From positions 33,694 through 97,693 of the forward strand of contig JAFTRN010000057.1 of NCBI GenBank assembly GCA_017462265.1: a stretch of DNA of 64,000 nt, written 5' to 3'. Below, in pieces: positions 16,589 through 26,545 of the stretch; position 1 is the stretch's first letter; the number at the start of each line of letters is the position of its first letter. The notes beneath the pieces were generated by a model. It had not been told where the DNA came from. It ran no database searches and saw only the letters and a program-made list of their open reading frames with translations. This stretch comes from Coprobacter sp. GTDB taxonomy: Bacteria > Bacteroidota > Bacteroidia > Bacteroidales > UBA11471. Made by a program: the position numbers and the translations under genes.

Positions 16589-19567
16589 TCAGAGTAGGGA
16601 TTGATATATAACCGATTGTATGCGAGTGCGGATATTCATATCCATCAGCCGTGTATTCCAACGGTGAGGATATACCCGATTACAAAGGAATATATAGATA
16701 AGTTCATTATCGGGATCTACCCAGAATGCCGTCCCTGTATAGCCGGTGTGTCCATAGACGGCTGCCGGCGCCTCGGCACAAGTAGGGCTTTTATCGGGGT
16801 CCTCGGTATTGGGTTTGTCGAACCCCAATCCTCGACGACTGAGACTGCTCTTCTCCGTCGTAAACTCGTGTACCGTCGTAGGCTCGAAATACTCCTCCCC
16901 GCCATACTCGCCACCGTTTTGTATCATCTGCAAAATTTTTGCCATGTCGCGTGTATTGGAAAACAGACCGGCATTTCCACTCACCCCCCCCATAAAACAA
17001 GCCAGCTCGTCGTGGGGATACCCCACAACAAGTTGTCGGCGGAACAGGTTGTCCTCCTCGGTAGGGGCTATACGACTGCGAGCAAAGCGTTGCAACGGAC
17101 GATACGTGGTGTTATAGGCGCCGAGCGGTTGCAATATGCGGCTGTCGATAAAATGGTCGAGCGTCTCGCCCGAGACGCTCTCTACGATTTTTTGCAGTAT
17201 CACAAAATTGAGATCGCTGTATTTGTATCGTATATCCTTCTTGGTGACCGATAGTATATTGTGCCAGATGGTATCGCCCAACCCCCTCTCACCATACATA
17301 TTTCGAGCAATCGGTATCGGATATGAACGGCTCCGCTTATCTTGAACCAACGAAGGTTTCAACCGACAATCTTTATGTGCGTACCACTCCTTATCTACTC
17401 GGATACGATAGTCACTGTCACGCCCCCGCTTGAGCAAAGGGGCCGAACAACTATCGGGGTCAAATAGCAATTGACGCAACGATATACCGGCTGGCAGTCC
17501 GCTCTCGTGCATCAACGTCTGTCGCAGGGTAATGGCAGTGAGACCATAGTCGCGCATCTCGGGCAGGTAGAAGCACAGTGGTGCGTTGAGCCTTACCTGC
17601 TCGTGGTCGTGAAGCCACATAACGGCCGGTAACGTACCCATGGCTTTGGTAATGGAAGCCAGGTCGTAGAGGTCGGTCGGCTCCACAGTATGCGTCTTTG
17701 CGTAATCGAAGTGGCCCAACGCGCGTTCATATATTATCTTACCTCTGCGAGCCACAAGTATCTGACAGCCGGGATAGGCCATACTATCGATACCCTCCAT
17801 AGCGATACTGTCGATAAGTTGTAACCCTGCACTGCTCACTCCCACCTCCTCGGGGGTAGCGTGTCCCAGTCGGGTAGCAGGCAACAATAATCCGTCGCCC
17901 CTGCGATAGAGCGTATCAATACTTACCGGCAGTTGTCCGCATGCGGCGTTTCCGCCAAACAGTGTCTCGGCCGCATATTCCTGCATTATATCGCTGCTCT
18001 CGTAGGCCACGACCACGGCATCGGCCTGCGTTATGAGGTCGGTATATCGGGCTGCTCGATAGGGTGTCGTAAAAAATACCAATGTCGCACGCGGTATTTT
18101 TGACAATAGTTTTTTGGCCAATACCACCTCCTCGTCACGTGCCGAAAATATCGCAATGATTGGTCTATTATACCCCGAGAGAGTTTTCGCTATGCTCTTC
18201 AGTACCTTATCGTCGCTATCGGGCGAGAAATGGCCCTCATACGATACCGGAGCATATTCTTGCAAACGGTCGATGAATGTATCTATCTGTTTACGACCGA
18301 TAGACACCACGCCGAACGTGCTTTGTGCCAAGCCGGTATAGGGCAACAAATCCTCCTCGTTTTTCAATACGGTGACGGCTTGTGCCGAGAGTTGATGTAT
18401 CAACTTTCGAGCCTCGGGCGTGTTTATCTCCTCTACGAGCGAGTCGAGCCGTATAGGCTCATTTGTCGTCACCCCCAGCATATATTTGTATTGCAATATC
18501 TTACGACAATGCTCATCGATTACCGAGGCTTTCAACTCACCGGCTTTGTAAGCAGCGACGATACTGTTATACTCCTTGGGTAGGTCGAGAGGTTTCAACA
18601 GCACATCGTTCCCGGCCAGCAAAGCGTCGAGGGCCGGGGTCTCCGATACCGCGCCTTTCATTTCGAGCGCGTCGGTAAATATCAACCCCTCAAAACCCAT
18701 TCTTTTTTGGAGCAAATCCGTCACGACCGATGCCGACAACGAGGTAGGGCTATCGGTCGTATCGAGAGCCGGCACTCGCAAATGCGCCACCATCAACCCC
18801 GACAGCCCCTCGGCTATATAGTTGCGGAATGGCATCAAATCGCAGCTATCGAGTTGCACGCGACTGCGAGCCACCATCGGCAGTGTTTTATGAGAATCCT
18901 CATGCGTGTCGCCATGACCGGGAAAATGTTTTCCGACCGACATCACCCCTTCGTCTTCCAATCCGCGGGCATAGGCTATGGCCTTGCGGCTCACAAGAGC
19001 GGCATCTTCGCCGAAAGAGCGATTGCCAATGACCGGATTTTGGGGATTACTATTCACATCGAGCACCGGGGCAAAGTTGGCATGTATGCCCATACGACGG
19101 CAAGCCCGCCCCATCTCTCGTCCGTAGGCATAGATGAGCGAGTCGTCGCGCACAGCCCCCAGTGTCATATTCCGGGGGAATGTGGGGGTATCACTCAACC
19201 GCATGGCAAGGCCCCATTCGCCGTCCATGGTGATAAGTAGGGGAATACGCGAGAGCATTTGCGCGTCACGAGTGAGCCGGGCCTGATTGCAAGCAACTCC
19301 CTTAGAAAAAAGCAAGCCCCCGACATGATATTTTTCGATAAGCTCTTTTATCTTCGTTCTATTATAATTTCCGGTATCGGTCTCTACACCGGCCACAAAC
19401 AGTTGGCCTATACGCTCCTCCACACTCAAACGTTCCATTACCGCATCGACCCACCGGTTCATTTCCGCGACATCGAGGTCGGGACAGATACGGGGATTCT
19501 TTTCGGCAACGGCAGTAGTTACAGCCCACGAGAGGCATAGTATCAACACAAAAAACAATCTGCGCAT
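16589..19567 (-). CDS. Glycoside hydrolase family 3 / serine hydrolase (beta-lactamase-fold) fusion, secreted
   Basis: I take the start at 19567 (MRRLFFVLILCLSW, a signal peptide), giving 992 residues; the longer frame to 19642 adds 25 residues before the signal. Residues about 30-370 are a GH3 domain of the NagZ type with KHFPGHGDT and the nucleophile-region FTDALEMKG; a GH3 C-terminal-like segment follows (to about 570). The last ~400 residues are a class C beta-lactamase/DD-peptidase fold with the SxxK motif SITK, YSDLNF and HTGYTGT. This combination is known in Bacteroidota and is usually read as beta-N-acetylglucosaminidase joined to a serine esterase or peptidase, suggesting peptidoglycan turnover in the periplasm. 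The DUF1016 gene converges on it. Confidence 0.9.
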   Translation of the reverse strand: MRRLFFVLILCLSWAVTTAVAEKNPRICPDLDVAEMNRWVDAVMERLSVEERIGQLFVAGVETDTGNYNRTKIKELIEKYHVGGLLFSKGVACNQARLTRDAQMLSRIPLLITMDGEWGLAMRLSDTPTFPRNMTLGAVRDDSLIYAYGREMGRACRRMGIHANFAPVLDVNSNPQNPVIGNRSFGEDAALVSRKAIAYARGLEDEGVMSVGKHFPGHGDTHEDSHKTLPMVARSRVQLDSCDLMPFRNYIAEGLSGLMVAHLRVPALDTTDSPTSLSASVVTDLLQKRMGFEGLIFTDALEMKGAVSETPALDALLAGNDVLLKPLDLPKEYNSIVAAYKAGELKASVIDEHCRKILQYKYMLGVTTNEPIRLDSLVEEINTPEARKLIHQLSAQAVTVLKNEEDLLPYTGLAQSTFGVVSIGRKQIDTFIDRLQEYAPVSYEGHFSPDSDDKVLKSIAKTLSGYNRPIIAIFSARDEEVVLAKKLLSKIPRATLVFFTTPYRAARYTDLITQADAVVVAYESSDIMQEYAAETLFGGNAACGQLPVSIDTLYRRGDGLLLPATRLGHATPEEVGVSSAGLQLIDSIAMEGIDSMAYPGCQILVARRGKIIYERALGHFDYAKTHTVEPTDLYDLASITKAMGTLPAVMWLHDHEQVRLNAPLCFYLPEMRDYGLTAITLRQTLMHESGLPAGISLRQLLFDPDSCSAPLLKRGRDSDYRIRVDKEWYAHKDCRLKPSLVQDKRSRSYPIPIARNMYGERGLGDTIWHNILSVTKKDIRYKYSDLNFVILQKIVESVSGETLDHFIDSRILQPLGAYNTTYRPLQRFARSRIAPTEEDNLFRRQLVVGYPHDELACFMGGVSGNAGLFSNTRDMAKILQMIQNGGEYGGEEYFEPTTVHEFTTEKSSLSRRGLGFDKPNTEDPDKSPTCAEAPAAVYGHTGYTGTAFWVDPDNELIYIFLCNRVYPHRWNTRLMDMNIRTRIQSVIYQSLL

Positions 19568-19736
19568 AAAGGTTGTGTTTAGTTGTTGGGCGAATTTACA
19601 AAACTTTGAGGCGATAGCGGAGCAATCACCGCAAATTAACATTTATTACAAAATCTTTTCCCCCTACCCTCAAAGCCGAAAATCGTACAAAAACAGAACG
19701 TGACGCACTTTTTTTTGAAGAAAAAGCACATTTACA

Positions 19737-19768
19737 TTTGGTTATCTCGCAAAAAGGTTGTTACTTTG
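19737..19768 (+). promoter_or_regulatory. Promoter for rplS
   Basis: TTTG (19737-19740), 20 bases, TTACTTTG (19761-19768), one mismatch to TAnnTTTG. The leader to the start codon is about 80 bases. Confidence 0.6.
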
Positions 19769-19851
19769 CCCCGCTTTTCGTAATCTCTGGCAGGGAATAG
19801 TGTTACCTGTTTACATTACGTTTCATACAAACATTTAATAGCTATTAAAAA

Positions 19852-20199
19852 ATGGACTTGATTAAAATTGCCGAAGAGGCGTTCGCTACCGGTAAACAAC
19901 ACCCCTCGTTCAAGAGTGGTGATACCATCACCGTAGCATACCGCATCAAAGAGGGTAACAAAGAGCGTATCCAACAGTATCGCGGCGTTGTTATCCGCAT
20001 CTCGGGTTGCGGTGAGAAAAAGCGTTTTACAGTGCGCAAAATGTCCGACAACGTCGGTGTAGAAAGAATTTTCCCCATCGAATCGCCGTTCATCGACAGC
20101 ATCACTGTAAATAAAGTGGGTAAAGTACGTCGCGCCAAATTGTACTATTTGCGTGCACTTACCGGTAAAAAAGCCCGTATCAAAGAAAAAAGAGTGTAA
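19852..20199 (+). CDS. rplS: 50S ribosomal protein L19
   Basis: The 115-residue protein is the usual length for L19 and carries the conserved core [12 protein letters not shown] and the basic tail with [18 protein letters not shown]19 sits at the 30S-50S interface. It is monocistronic here, unlike the rpsP-rimM-trmD-rplS operon of proteobacteria, with its own promoter and terminator, as is common in Bacteroidales. Confidence 0.97.
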   Translation: MDLIKIAEEAFATGKQHPSFKSGDTITVAYRIKEGNKERIQQYRGVVIRISGCGEKKRFTVRKMSDNVGVERIFPIESPFIDSITVNKVGKVRRAKLYYLRALTGKKARIKEKRV

Positions 20200-20221
20200 G
20201 ACATTCTTACTAACTCTAAAA

Positions 20222-20252
20222 AATAAACCCGCCTCGTTGAGGTGGGTTTATT
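20222..20252. terminator. Terminator after rplS (bidirectional)
   Basis: The stem AATAAACCCGCCTC/GAGGTGGGTTTATT with a 3-base loop (one G-T pair) is followed by TTTTG. It lies 22 bases past rplS and 17 bases from the stop codon of the converging secreted-protein gene. Confidence 0.88.
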
Positions 20253-20269
20253 TTTGCACCAATGTTCAG

Positions 20270-23200
20270 TTATTGCTTTATATATTTCTCACCATTTACG
20301 ATATAGAAGCCGGCCGGCAGATTTTCCAATGCCGTCTCCACATTATCGCCCACATATACCGCTATACCGGAGATGGTATATATGCCCGAGACCTTTACCC
20401 GCTGTGACATAGGCTCATATTCGGTCTCGTCGATACCTGTGGTGGTCATTTCACGTTTTACCGAGAGGCGAGGATAGAGCACGCTCACGTCGTCGTTGTT
20501 GAGTTCGAGCAGTTGATTGATGCGGCTCCACCGACTGACCGACGCACCGGTTTTCTCGCCGATATTTTCACCTTCGTAATAATAATCGTCTGTGGTAGAG
20601 CTCGTACCATAAGTCGATTCGCACACGTCTTTGCAGAATACACTCGAGCGTGTACCGCTCGTACCGGCAGGCACAAGGAGCAGCCCCATCTCTGTCTGTC
20701 CGGCTGTGATACAGGCTTTGAGATAATCGGTCATATCGACCTCGACCTGCCAATCGGCCGCCGTGTATTGATAGTCGGCACTCGGTATCCACTCAAACAT
20801 TTTACGACCACCACCCAAGGCGACATTGAATGTAGCAATCTCCTCGGCCGCTATGGCTTTATCGATAAGTTCTTTGCGCGACGCGTAAGAATCGGTACTA
20901 CCGCCTACCTCGCCCCAACCGCAATCGAAGGGGCGTATCGAAACAGCGCCGCCATTTTCCGATATCGTGAGGCGCAAGGTTGCCGATGTTATTTCATCGG
21001 CCGTAGCCCCCAAATTACTAATATCAAATTTTATACCTCCCACAAAGCCGAAATCTTGCGTTCCCGATGATGAGTTACGCACCTCAAATCCGGCCCCTGT
21101 GCCCGATTGTCCGGTATTATTGACACGGAACTGTATATCGGCCGAGGGATAAATATGCGCCGTGATACTCGACAGGAATGTGTTAAGCGCCTGTCGCAAA
21201 GCCACACGAGCGTCGTTTATCTCCGTCTCGGTAGCGCTTTCGGAGGTAAGTTCGGCCACAGCAATGGCTCGACTGAAAGTACTTATCGCCACACTATCGA
21301 CATCGGTATGAGCCTCCAACGTAGCGTATGCCGAGGCTATCTCTTTCAGCAACGCGTCGTAAACGGTCGAAAGTACTATCTCGGTCTTAGCCAGATTCAC
21401 GGTATAATCGTTCACATTAGCACCGAAAGTATATTTCAAGAGGAGTGTTTGTCCGGCTTCGAGATGTACATACCAACGATAAGTACTGTTTGTAAATTGA
21501 TTATATGCTATCAACTTGGTATTGGCGGCATCGGGCGTCTTCGTACCATTCTGATATTGCTCATCGGTGAAAAGCGTGAGGTTGAGCGACGGCTCCTTGC
21601 TGTCATACACATAGCCGCGAGCCGACACCTTTATGGTATAATCGCCGGTCTCGGTCACTTTTATGGGGATAAACAGCGAAGCTCCTGTCATGGCACTGCC
21701 TATGGAGGTAGCCGATTTTACCTGCACCGAACCACTTTGACCTATTCTTTTCCGATAATCGAGCTTTCCGGGGACGGTACAAGCATCATATTCATAGAGT
21801 GTCCCGACAAAAGTATTATAGGCCTCTTCGAGTTTCACGGCGATACTATCCAACTCTTGTTGTGTACACATACCGCTATGTGCGGCATAGCGAGCCATGG
21901 CTATTTCGCGCATAAAGGGGCGATAACCTTCGGTATCGTAATAGCCGTTTACCTTTGTATATGACAATTTTTCTACAGTTTCTTGGGCAAAAGTGGTAAG
22001 CTCATCGGCCCGGGCAGCCAATACCGCCGTGTCAGGAGCCGCCTCCACCACATCGCTATCGGTACCGGCAGGTGTATAGTCTGTAAGATAATAGGCCACG
22101 GTGGTGCGTGGTTGCATCGTTGCTTTGTCGGCAAGGGTTATCTCCTCGCCGGTGGCTATGTCTATGGCTTTCTGTCCGGCAGGCAGAGCGGTAAGGTCGA
22201 GCGTATGAGTATCGCTATCGGAGCAGTTTTGTGCCACCAGATAATTGCCGAGCAACTGTTGATAGTAGTTACATAGGGTGCGCATATGTTGATAGTTACC
22301 ATCGGCATCGTAGGCCGGCTCGTCATAGGTACTTCCCGCGTCGGCCATCACCAAATGGTCGGGATAGGTAATTTTGTGATTACCGTTCCAATACACCTCG
22401 GCAATGGTGGTTGTTTTACCCGAAGGGGTATAACGCATCACATCGGGCACAAATCCTATACTGCGCACCATGGTAGGGGTAATGAGGTGTGCCCGTCCCG
22501 GTGCCGACAAGGTATTTTCGCTGTAGAAATTCACAAATAGGTGATTGTCGCCGTGCTTAATAGCCACAACGCCCACCTGCTCATCGCCAAATACATAATC
22601 GGGTTCACCCGGTGTACCCGGCATTTTGGCATAGTCACTGCCATGGTTCTTACCGAAAGCTATAAGTTCATCTATAGCCTCGGGCAACCAATAGCTGTTG
22701 CTGTAATAAGGGAATAGGCGATCGCTGAGACTGCTCTCAAGAGGCATATTACCATCGATATAACTTTGCCACACATGGCCCATCAACTCTTCGTCGTCGC
22801 TGATGGCAGCTACAATAAGATTGTTGTAATAGGTCTTTCCTACCTCATAGCGGTTACGCCAACAAATAGAGCCTTCGCTTATGATTTTCTTATTGCCATC
22901 GGTCCCTACCCAAGGATAGGCAAAATGGGCCTGACTTTTGGCATTCGTCACGGCCATTTTCAAGATTTCTTTATCGCCATCGCCTCCGGCTACCGTACCG
23001 ATGAACGGGTCGTGCAAGGTCATCAGGTAAAGGCTTGTGATGCGGGGCGCCATCTGTCCGTAGCAACTGGGACAGGTCCACCCGGCCTCACGACCGTTGC
23101 CTTTGGCGGTCATCACATGGAAATGTTTTCCCCAGAAATTTTCCGATGAATTGAGGTTGGCCGGGTCACCGAGTTCGTATGTGGGATAACCTTCATCATC

Positions 23201-24532
23201 GGTAATCGAACCGTCAAATTTCGCATTTTTCGGCTTACCGGTCCAGTAATCCAATCCCACGGCCTGACGCAAGTACTCCACGCCCATGCGGGGAGCGTTG
23301 TAATAGGTCTCTTTATCGAGAGCGTAAAGGGCCAATGCCGCGCCATAGAAGCTGGCGGCTGCCTCCATCACTTGGTTGGTGATAGAGCGACGATTGGTAG
23401 TACTACCCACATCGAAACTCTCACGGAAAGCGGCTATCCACTGTTCGCGACGCGACTTCACCCCGGCTCCGAGGTCCACCTCCTTATCGAGGTAGAAATT
23501 GGTTATCTGCCCGGCACGCCACACCTGGTACATACCATAGCCCTGCAATCCAAACAGCCCGCCCCAGCCGGCATCGGCTTTCTGCGCGGTAGCCGTATTG
23601 CCTATAGCCGAGCGAGTAATATCCACGCCCTGTTTTATAAGGTTCGACGCGAGTACCATCGAGTCGATGGCCACACGCACCTTGGCGGCCAATTGTGCGG
23701 CGGTGGTACCATACACACCTTTTTGATAGGCAGTACCCATGGCCTCCACAATATTGAAATTGTTGTTTCCATACGCCGGCTTGAAATCGTCCCCTTCGAC
23801 TTGCCCTTTTATCGTTCCCGATAGCTTATTGGATATAGCCGTTTTCAACCCCTCGAGCGTGTAGGTATTACTCCTCGCCGGGGCCGTTTTATAAGAGGGT
23901 ATCGAGCCTTCGACCGGCAAGTTTATCTCGGGCATGGGGTTTGTAGAGGAGCAAATGGCATAAATGGGAGGCATATCGCCCTTTAACACCCGTTGATAAC
24001 CGGTAAAATTACCCTGTGTCGCATAACCATAGTAACGACCTATGCTGCGCACCCGCAACGTGACAGCATTCTTTCCCGTGGTGAGACGGCGAGGTATAGC
24101 GTGCGTACTGAGCGAGAATGCGCCCGGTGCTTTTTCGGTCGAGAACGATACCGCCTCGCGCGAATAGTCGTGCAAATCGTAATTATCGACTTGCAACCGA
24201 TAGCGTTCGCCCTCGGTCACGCCGTCACCGCCATAGGTATAAAACGTCACATAGTTCTGCCTATCCGGATCTACTCGCACCACGACGGTAAATTCGCCGC
24301 CATATATTCCATTATATGGTACTGCCCAAGGGTTCTCGTCCCAACGCAACGCACGACGCCCGCTCATTCCCCCAAAGCCGGAGGTTTCTTGCGGAGTATA
24401 TTGTGGTGAACACGACACATAGCCGTGTTGTTGCTCACTCGTATTATTGCCCAGCCACACAATATCGGGTTGTTGTGCCGCTACTGCCATCGACACAAAC
24501 AACAAGCTGATAATAAATTTATAGGCTTTCAT
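20270..24532 (-). CDS. Very large secreted multidomain protein with C-terminal T9SS sorting tail, probably carbohydrate-active
   Basis: At 1420 residues this is the window's largest protein. Residues 1-19 are a signal peptide. An N-terminal beta-rich region (about 20-190) is followed by a long helical, Trp/Tyr-rich region (about 230-640), suggestive of an alpha/alpha toroid as in polysaccharide lyases and some glycosidases, although I recognise no catalytic motif. Two helical FIVAR-like modules lie near 840-914 and 1057-1117. Residues 1125-1345 resemble a CBM96/DNRLRE-type beta domain (start YPSADIQFRVNN, later SATLRLTISENGG). The last ~50 residues (SGIYTISGIAVYVGD, LPAGFYIVNGEKYIKQ) match a type IX secretion sorting tail. 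Function is inferred only from architecture; it is monocistronic. Confidence 0.75.
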   Translation of the reverse strand: MKAYKFIISLLFVSMAVAAQQPDIVWLGNNTSEQQHGYVSCSPQYTPQETSGFGGMSGRRALRWDENPWAVPYNGIYGGEFTVVVRVDPDRQNYVTFYTYGGDGVTEGERYRLQVDNYDLHDYSREAVSFSTEKAPGAFSLSTHAIPRRLTTGKNAVTLRVRSIGRYYGYATQGNFTGYQRVLKGDMPPIYAICSSTNPMPEINLPVEGSIPSYKTAPARSNTYTLEGLKTAISNKLSGTIKGQVEGDDFKPAYGNNNFNIVEAMGTAYQKGVYGTTAAQLAAKVRVAIDSMVLASNLIKQGVDITRSAIGNTATAQKADAGWGGLFGLQGYGMYQVWRAGQITNFYLDKEVDLGAGVKSRREQWIAAFRESFDVGSTTNRRSITNQVMEAAASFYGAALALYALDKETYYNAPRMGVEYLRQAVGLDYWTGKPKNAKFDGSITDDEGYPTYELGDPANLNSSENFWGKHFHVMTAKGNGREAGWTCPSCYGQMAPRITSLYLMTLHDPFIGTVAGGDGDKEILKMAVTNAKSQAHFAYPWVGTDGNKKIISEGSICWRNRYEVGKTYYNNLIVAAISDDEELMGHVWQSYIDGNMPLESSLSDRLFPYYSNSYWLPEAIDELIAFGKNHGSDYAKMPGTPGEPDYVFGDEQVGVVAIKHGDNHLFVNFYSENTLSAPGRAHLITPTMVRSIGFVPDVMRYTPSGKTTTIAEVYWNGNHKITYPDHLVMADAGSTYDEPAYDADGNYQHMRTLCNYYQQLLGNYLVAQNCSDSDTHTLDLTALPAGQKAIDIATGEEITLADKATMQPRTTVAYYLTDYTPAGTDSDVVEAAPDTAVLAARADELTTFAQETVEKLSYTKVNGYYDTEGYRPFMREIAMARYAAHSGMCTQQELDSIAVKLEEAYNTFVGTLYEYDACTVPGKLDYRKRIGQSGSVQVKSATSIGSAMTGASLFIPIKVTETGDYTIKVSARGYVYDSKEPSLNLTLFTDEQYQNGTKTPDAANTKLIAYNQFTNSTYRWYVHLEAGQTLLLKYTFGANVNDYTVNLAKTEIVLSTVYDALLKEIASAYATLEAHTDVDSVAISTFSRAIAVAELTSESATETEINDARVALRQALNTFLSSITAHIYPSADIQFRVNNTGQSGTGAGFEVRNSSSGTQDFGFVGGIKFDISNLGATADEITSATLRLTISENGGAVSIRPFDCGWGEVGGSTDSYASRKELIDKAIAAEEIATFNVALGGGRKMFEWIPSADYQYTAADWQVEVDMTDYLKACITAGQTEMGLLLVPAGTSGTRSSVFCKDVCESTYGTSSTTDDYYYEGENIGEKTGASVSRWSRINQLLELNNDDVSVLYPRLSVKREMTTTGIDETEYEPMSQRVKVSGIYTISGIAVYVGDNVETALENLPAGFYIVNGEKYIKQ

Positions 24533-24574
24533 AAAAAGAATTTTTTATGAATACGAATATAAAAAGGGAATTAC

Positions 24575-25048
24575 TCAAAAAAGGTGTGTTTTTAATTCTA
24601 ATTGTAGTAAAAATCTTTTCAACTCTACCCCATAGGCATACCCCACGAGCCTACGGCCACACCCTACCACGCGATGACAAGGTACGATCACCGCTATAGG
24701 GTTGCGATTACAAGCCATTCCCACGGCACGCGAGCCTCCCGGTACACCTATGCGGCGGGCTACCTCCTTGTAGGTGCATGTCTCACCATAGGGTATCGCC
24801 AGCAGGGTCTGCCACACCTTGTGCTGAAAGGCCGTTCCTTGCGGAGCAAATGGCAAATCGAACGACCGCCGGACGCCTTGAAAATACTCTGTAAGCTGCT
24901 TTGCGGCACGAGCAAGCAACGCAGTCTCTCGGTAAAAACCGGACACCGGAGCGGTAAACGATACGGCTGTAATAGCGCCGTCGCACTCCGACACCCACAC
25001 CTCGCCTATCGCCGTCGCCACTTGTATATAATAGATTGTCGTCGTCAT
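24575..25048 (-). CDS. ogt: Methylated-DNA--[protein]-cysteine S-methyltransferase
   Basis: This suicide DNA-repair enzyme transfers the methyl group of O6-methylguanine to its own cysteine. The catalytic motif PCHRVVG is present near residue 124, preceded by the helix-turn-helix region VWQTLLAIPYGETCTYKEVARRIG and the arginine finger region GSRAVGMACNRNP. Length (157 residues) is normal for the Ogt/MGMT single-domain type. The gene starts only 7 bases after the terminator hairpin of the upstream DUF5723 gene and has no room for a separate promoter before it, so it is probably expressed by partial read-through. Confidence 0.93.
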   Translation of the reverse strand: MTTTIYYIQVATAIGEVWVSECDGAITAVSFTAPVSGFYRETALLARAAKQLTEYFQGVRRSFDLPFAPQGTAFQHKVWQTLLAIPYGETCTYKEVARRIGVPGGSRAVGMACNRNPIAVIVPCHRVVGCGRRLVGYAYGVELKRFLLQLELKTHLF

Positions 25049-25054
25049 ATATAA

Positions 25055-25089
25055 AAAATGAGTGTCTCTATGGATAGAACACTCATTTT
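25055..25089 (-). terminator. Strong terminator hairpin between the DUF5723 gene and ogt
   Basis: A perfect 11-bp stem AAAATGAGTGT/ACACTCATTTT with a 13-base loop lies 8 bases past the stop codon at 25097, with T-rich sequence on the minus-strand side. It ends 7 bases before the ogt start codon and could also cover the ogt ribosome-binding region. Confidence 0.85.
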
Positions 25090-25096
25090 ATGATAT

Positions 25097-26533
25097 TTAT
25101 TGTATAGGGAGTTCGGTATATTCCGCTTTTTTCTTTTTCAACTTCGGATCTTTCCCGAGGGGAATACTCAGCCCGAAATTGACATTGGCGGTAAGGTGAT
25201 TGCCGAGGGGTATATATTCGGGGGTCACACGCATGGCCGACACCTCGGCCCCTACAAATAGTGGGCCGAGTACGAGTATGGCGCCGAACGAGTTAGAGAG
25301 GTTCGACACCGTCCCATTGAGACCTACCTGTATCAACGTGAGCGGTTTCAGGGTCACACTACCCATGAACGAGGTGTGGATATTGTTGTTATAAAAGCGT
25401 GTCGTAGAAAGCACACCGAACGATATTTTGTTGTTCAATATTTGATACTCGGCTCCAACCGAGAGGCGAGGCGACAACCACGAAGTACGTTTCTTGGGCG
25501 CATCACTCTCTTTCACGGTGAAAAGAGCCTCCAACTCATCACCGAGCCTATCGACCTCATCGTCGAAAGGGTTACGTTCCTCGCCATTCTCGTCGATATA
25601 ATCATCGCTTCCGATATTTTCAAAGCCATCGTACACCACTTCACCTTCGGGGGTGATGGCGCGAAGGTTTTTGTTCCATTGTATGAAACCAAGGTCGGTC
25701 ACAGCCAACGACAGCACAAGGTTTTTCACCGGGGTATAGGTCACACCCAGATCAATACCCGCACCACCACCGGCCACACCCAAGTTGTCGGTATCGAAGT
25801 CGAGACCATCGACCTCACCCTCTTCATTATTCTTCACGATCACACCCGCACAAGAGAGATCGACCACGCCGTGGCTTTGCAGGTGCCACACATCTTCGCT
25901 CATAGTGAGCGACAGCTTATCGAAATGTGCGCTGGCGCTGGCAGCGCCCACCAAGCCTTTGAGCTTGGCACCTACCGTCCATTTCTCGCCGATGCGATGC
26001 GAGTGGCCCAAGGCGACTTCGACATAGGTATTGTTCGAAGCCTCTACATCGTGAAAGTCGTAATACGAGGTCTCGCCCGAGCTACCCTCTTTCAAGAAAC
26101 GGAACAGGTCTCCGGGCAAGGCCACGGCCGTAGTGCTGTGCAACTTCACATCGAAAGTGTTGAAGCCGTTCCATTTGAAAAATCCAAACGATACCAACGA
26201 GAGGTCGAAGTTCATATTCACCGCATTGCGATCATTAATACGCTTACTGAAATCCTCGGCCGACACCTTATCGCTGAGGAAGGTGTGCAACTTATCACCA
26301 TCGGAGGGGTAGATAAAATCGGAGTAACTGAGGTCTGACGATGCGCCGAAATTGAGGTTCCCGAGTACAGGAATGGCCACATAACTGCGACTCGGCATGA
26401 GTGCCGGATTGAGGTAATGACGTTGGAAAGCTCCATCCATGAAATAGGCACCCTCCAAAGTCTGCGCCGACAAAGGTATGGCCACAGTTCCCAACACGAG
26501 GGCTATAATATGTTTCTTAAATGTATTCATCAT
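25097..26533 (-). CDS. DUF5723 family outer-membrane beta-barrel protein
   Basis: The 478-residue protein has a signal peptide (to SAQ, residue 24) and alternating-hydrophobicity strands typical of PorV/PorQ-like or FadL-like barrels. The start resembles DUF5723 proteins (GAYFMDGAFQRHYLNPALMPSRSYVAIP). An acidic loop (about 265-310) breaks the barrel. The gene follows a large lipoprotein gene by 12 bases, so the two are one transcription unit and probably act together at the outer membrane; the activity is unknown. Confidence 0.8.
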   Translation of the reverse strand: MMNTFKKHIIALVLGTVAIPLSAQTLEGAYFMDGAFQRHYLNPALMPSRSYVAIPVLGNLNFGASSDLSYSDFIYPSDGDKLHTFLSDKVSAEDFSKRINDRNAVNMNFDLSLVSFGFFKWNGFNTFDVKLHSTTAVALPGDLFRFLKEGSSGETSYYDFHDVEASNNTYVEVALGHSHRIGEKWTVGAKLKGLVGAASASAHFDKLSLTMSEDVWHLQSHGVVDLSCAGVIVKNNEEGEVDGLDFDTDNLGVAGGGAGIDLGVTYTPVKNLVLSLAVTDLGFIQWNKNLRAITPEGEVVYDGFENIGSDDYIDENGEERNPFDDEVDRLGDELEALFTVKESDAPKKRTSWLSPRLSVGAEYQILNNKISFGVLSTTRFYNNNIHTSFMGSVTLKPLTLIQVGLNGTVSNLSNSFGAILVLGPLFVGAEVSAMRVTPEYIPLGNHLTANVNFGLSIPLGKDPKLKKKKAEYTELPIQ

Positions 26534-26545
26534 TGGTAAAATATA

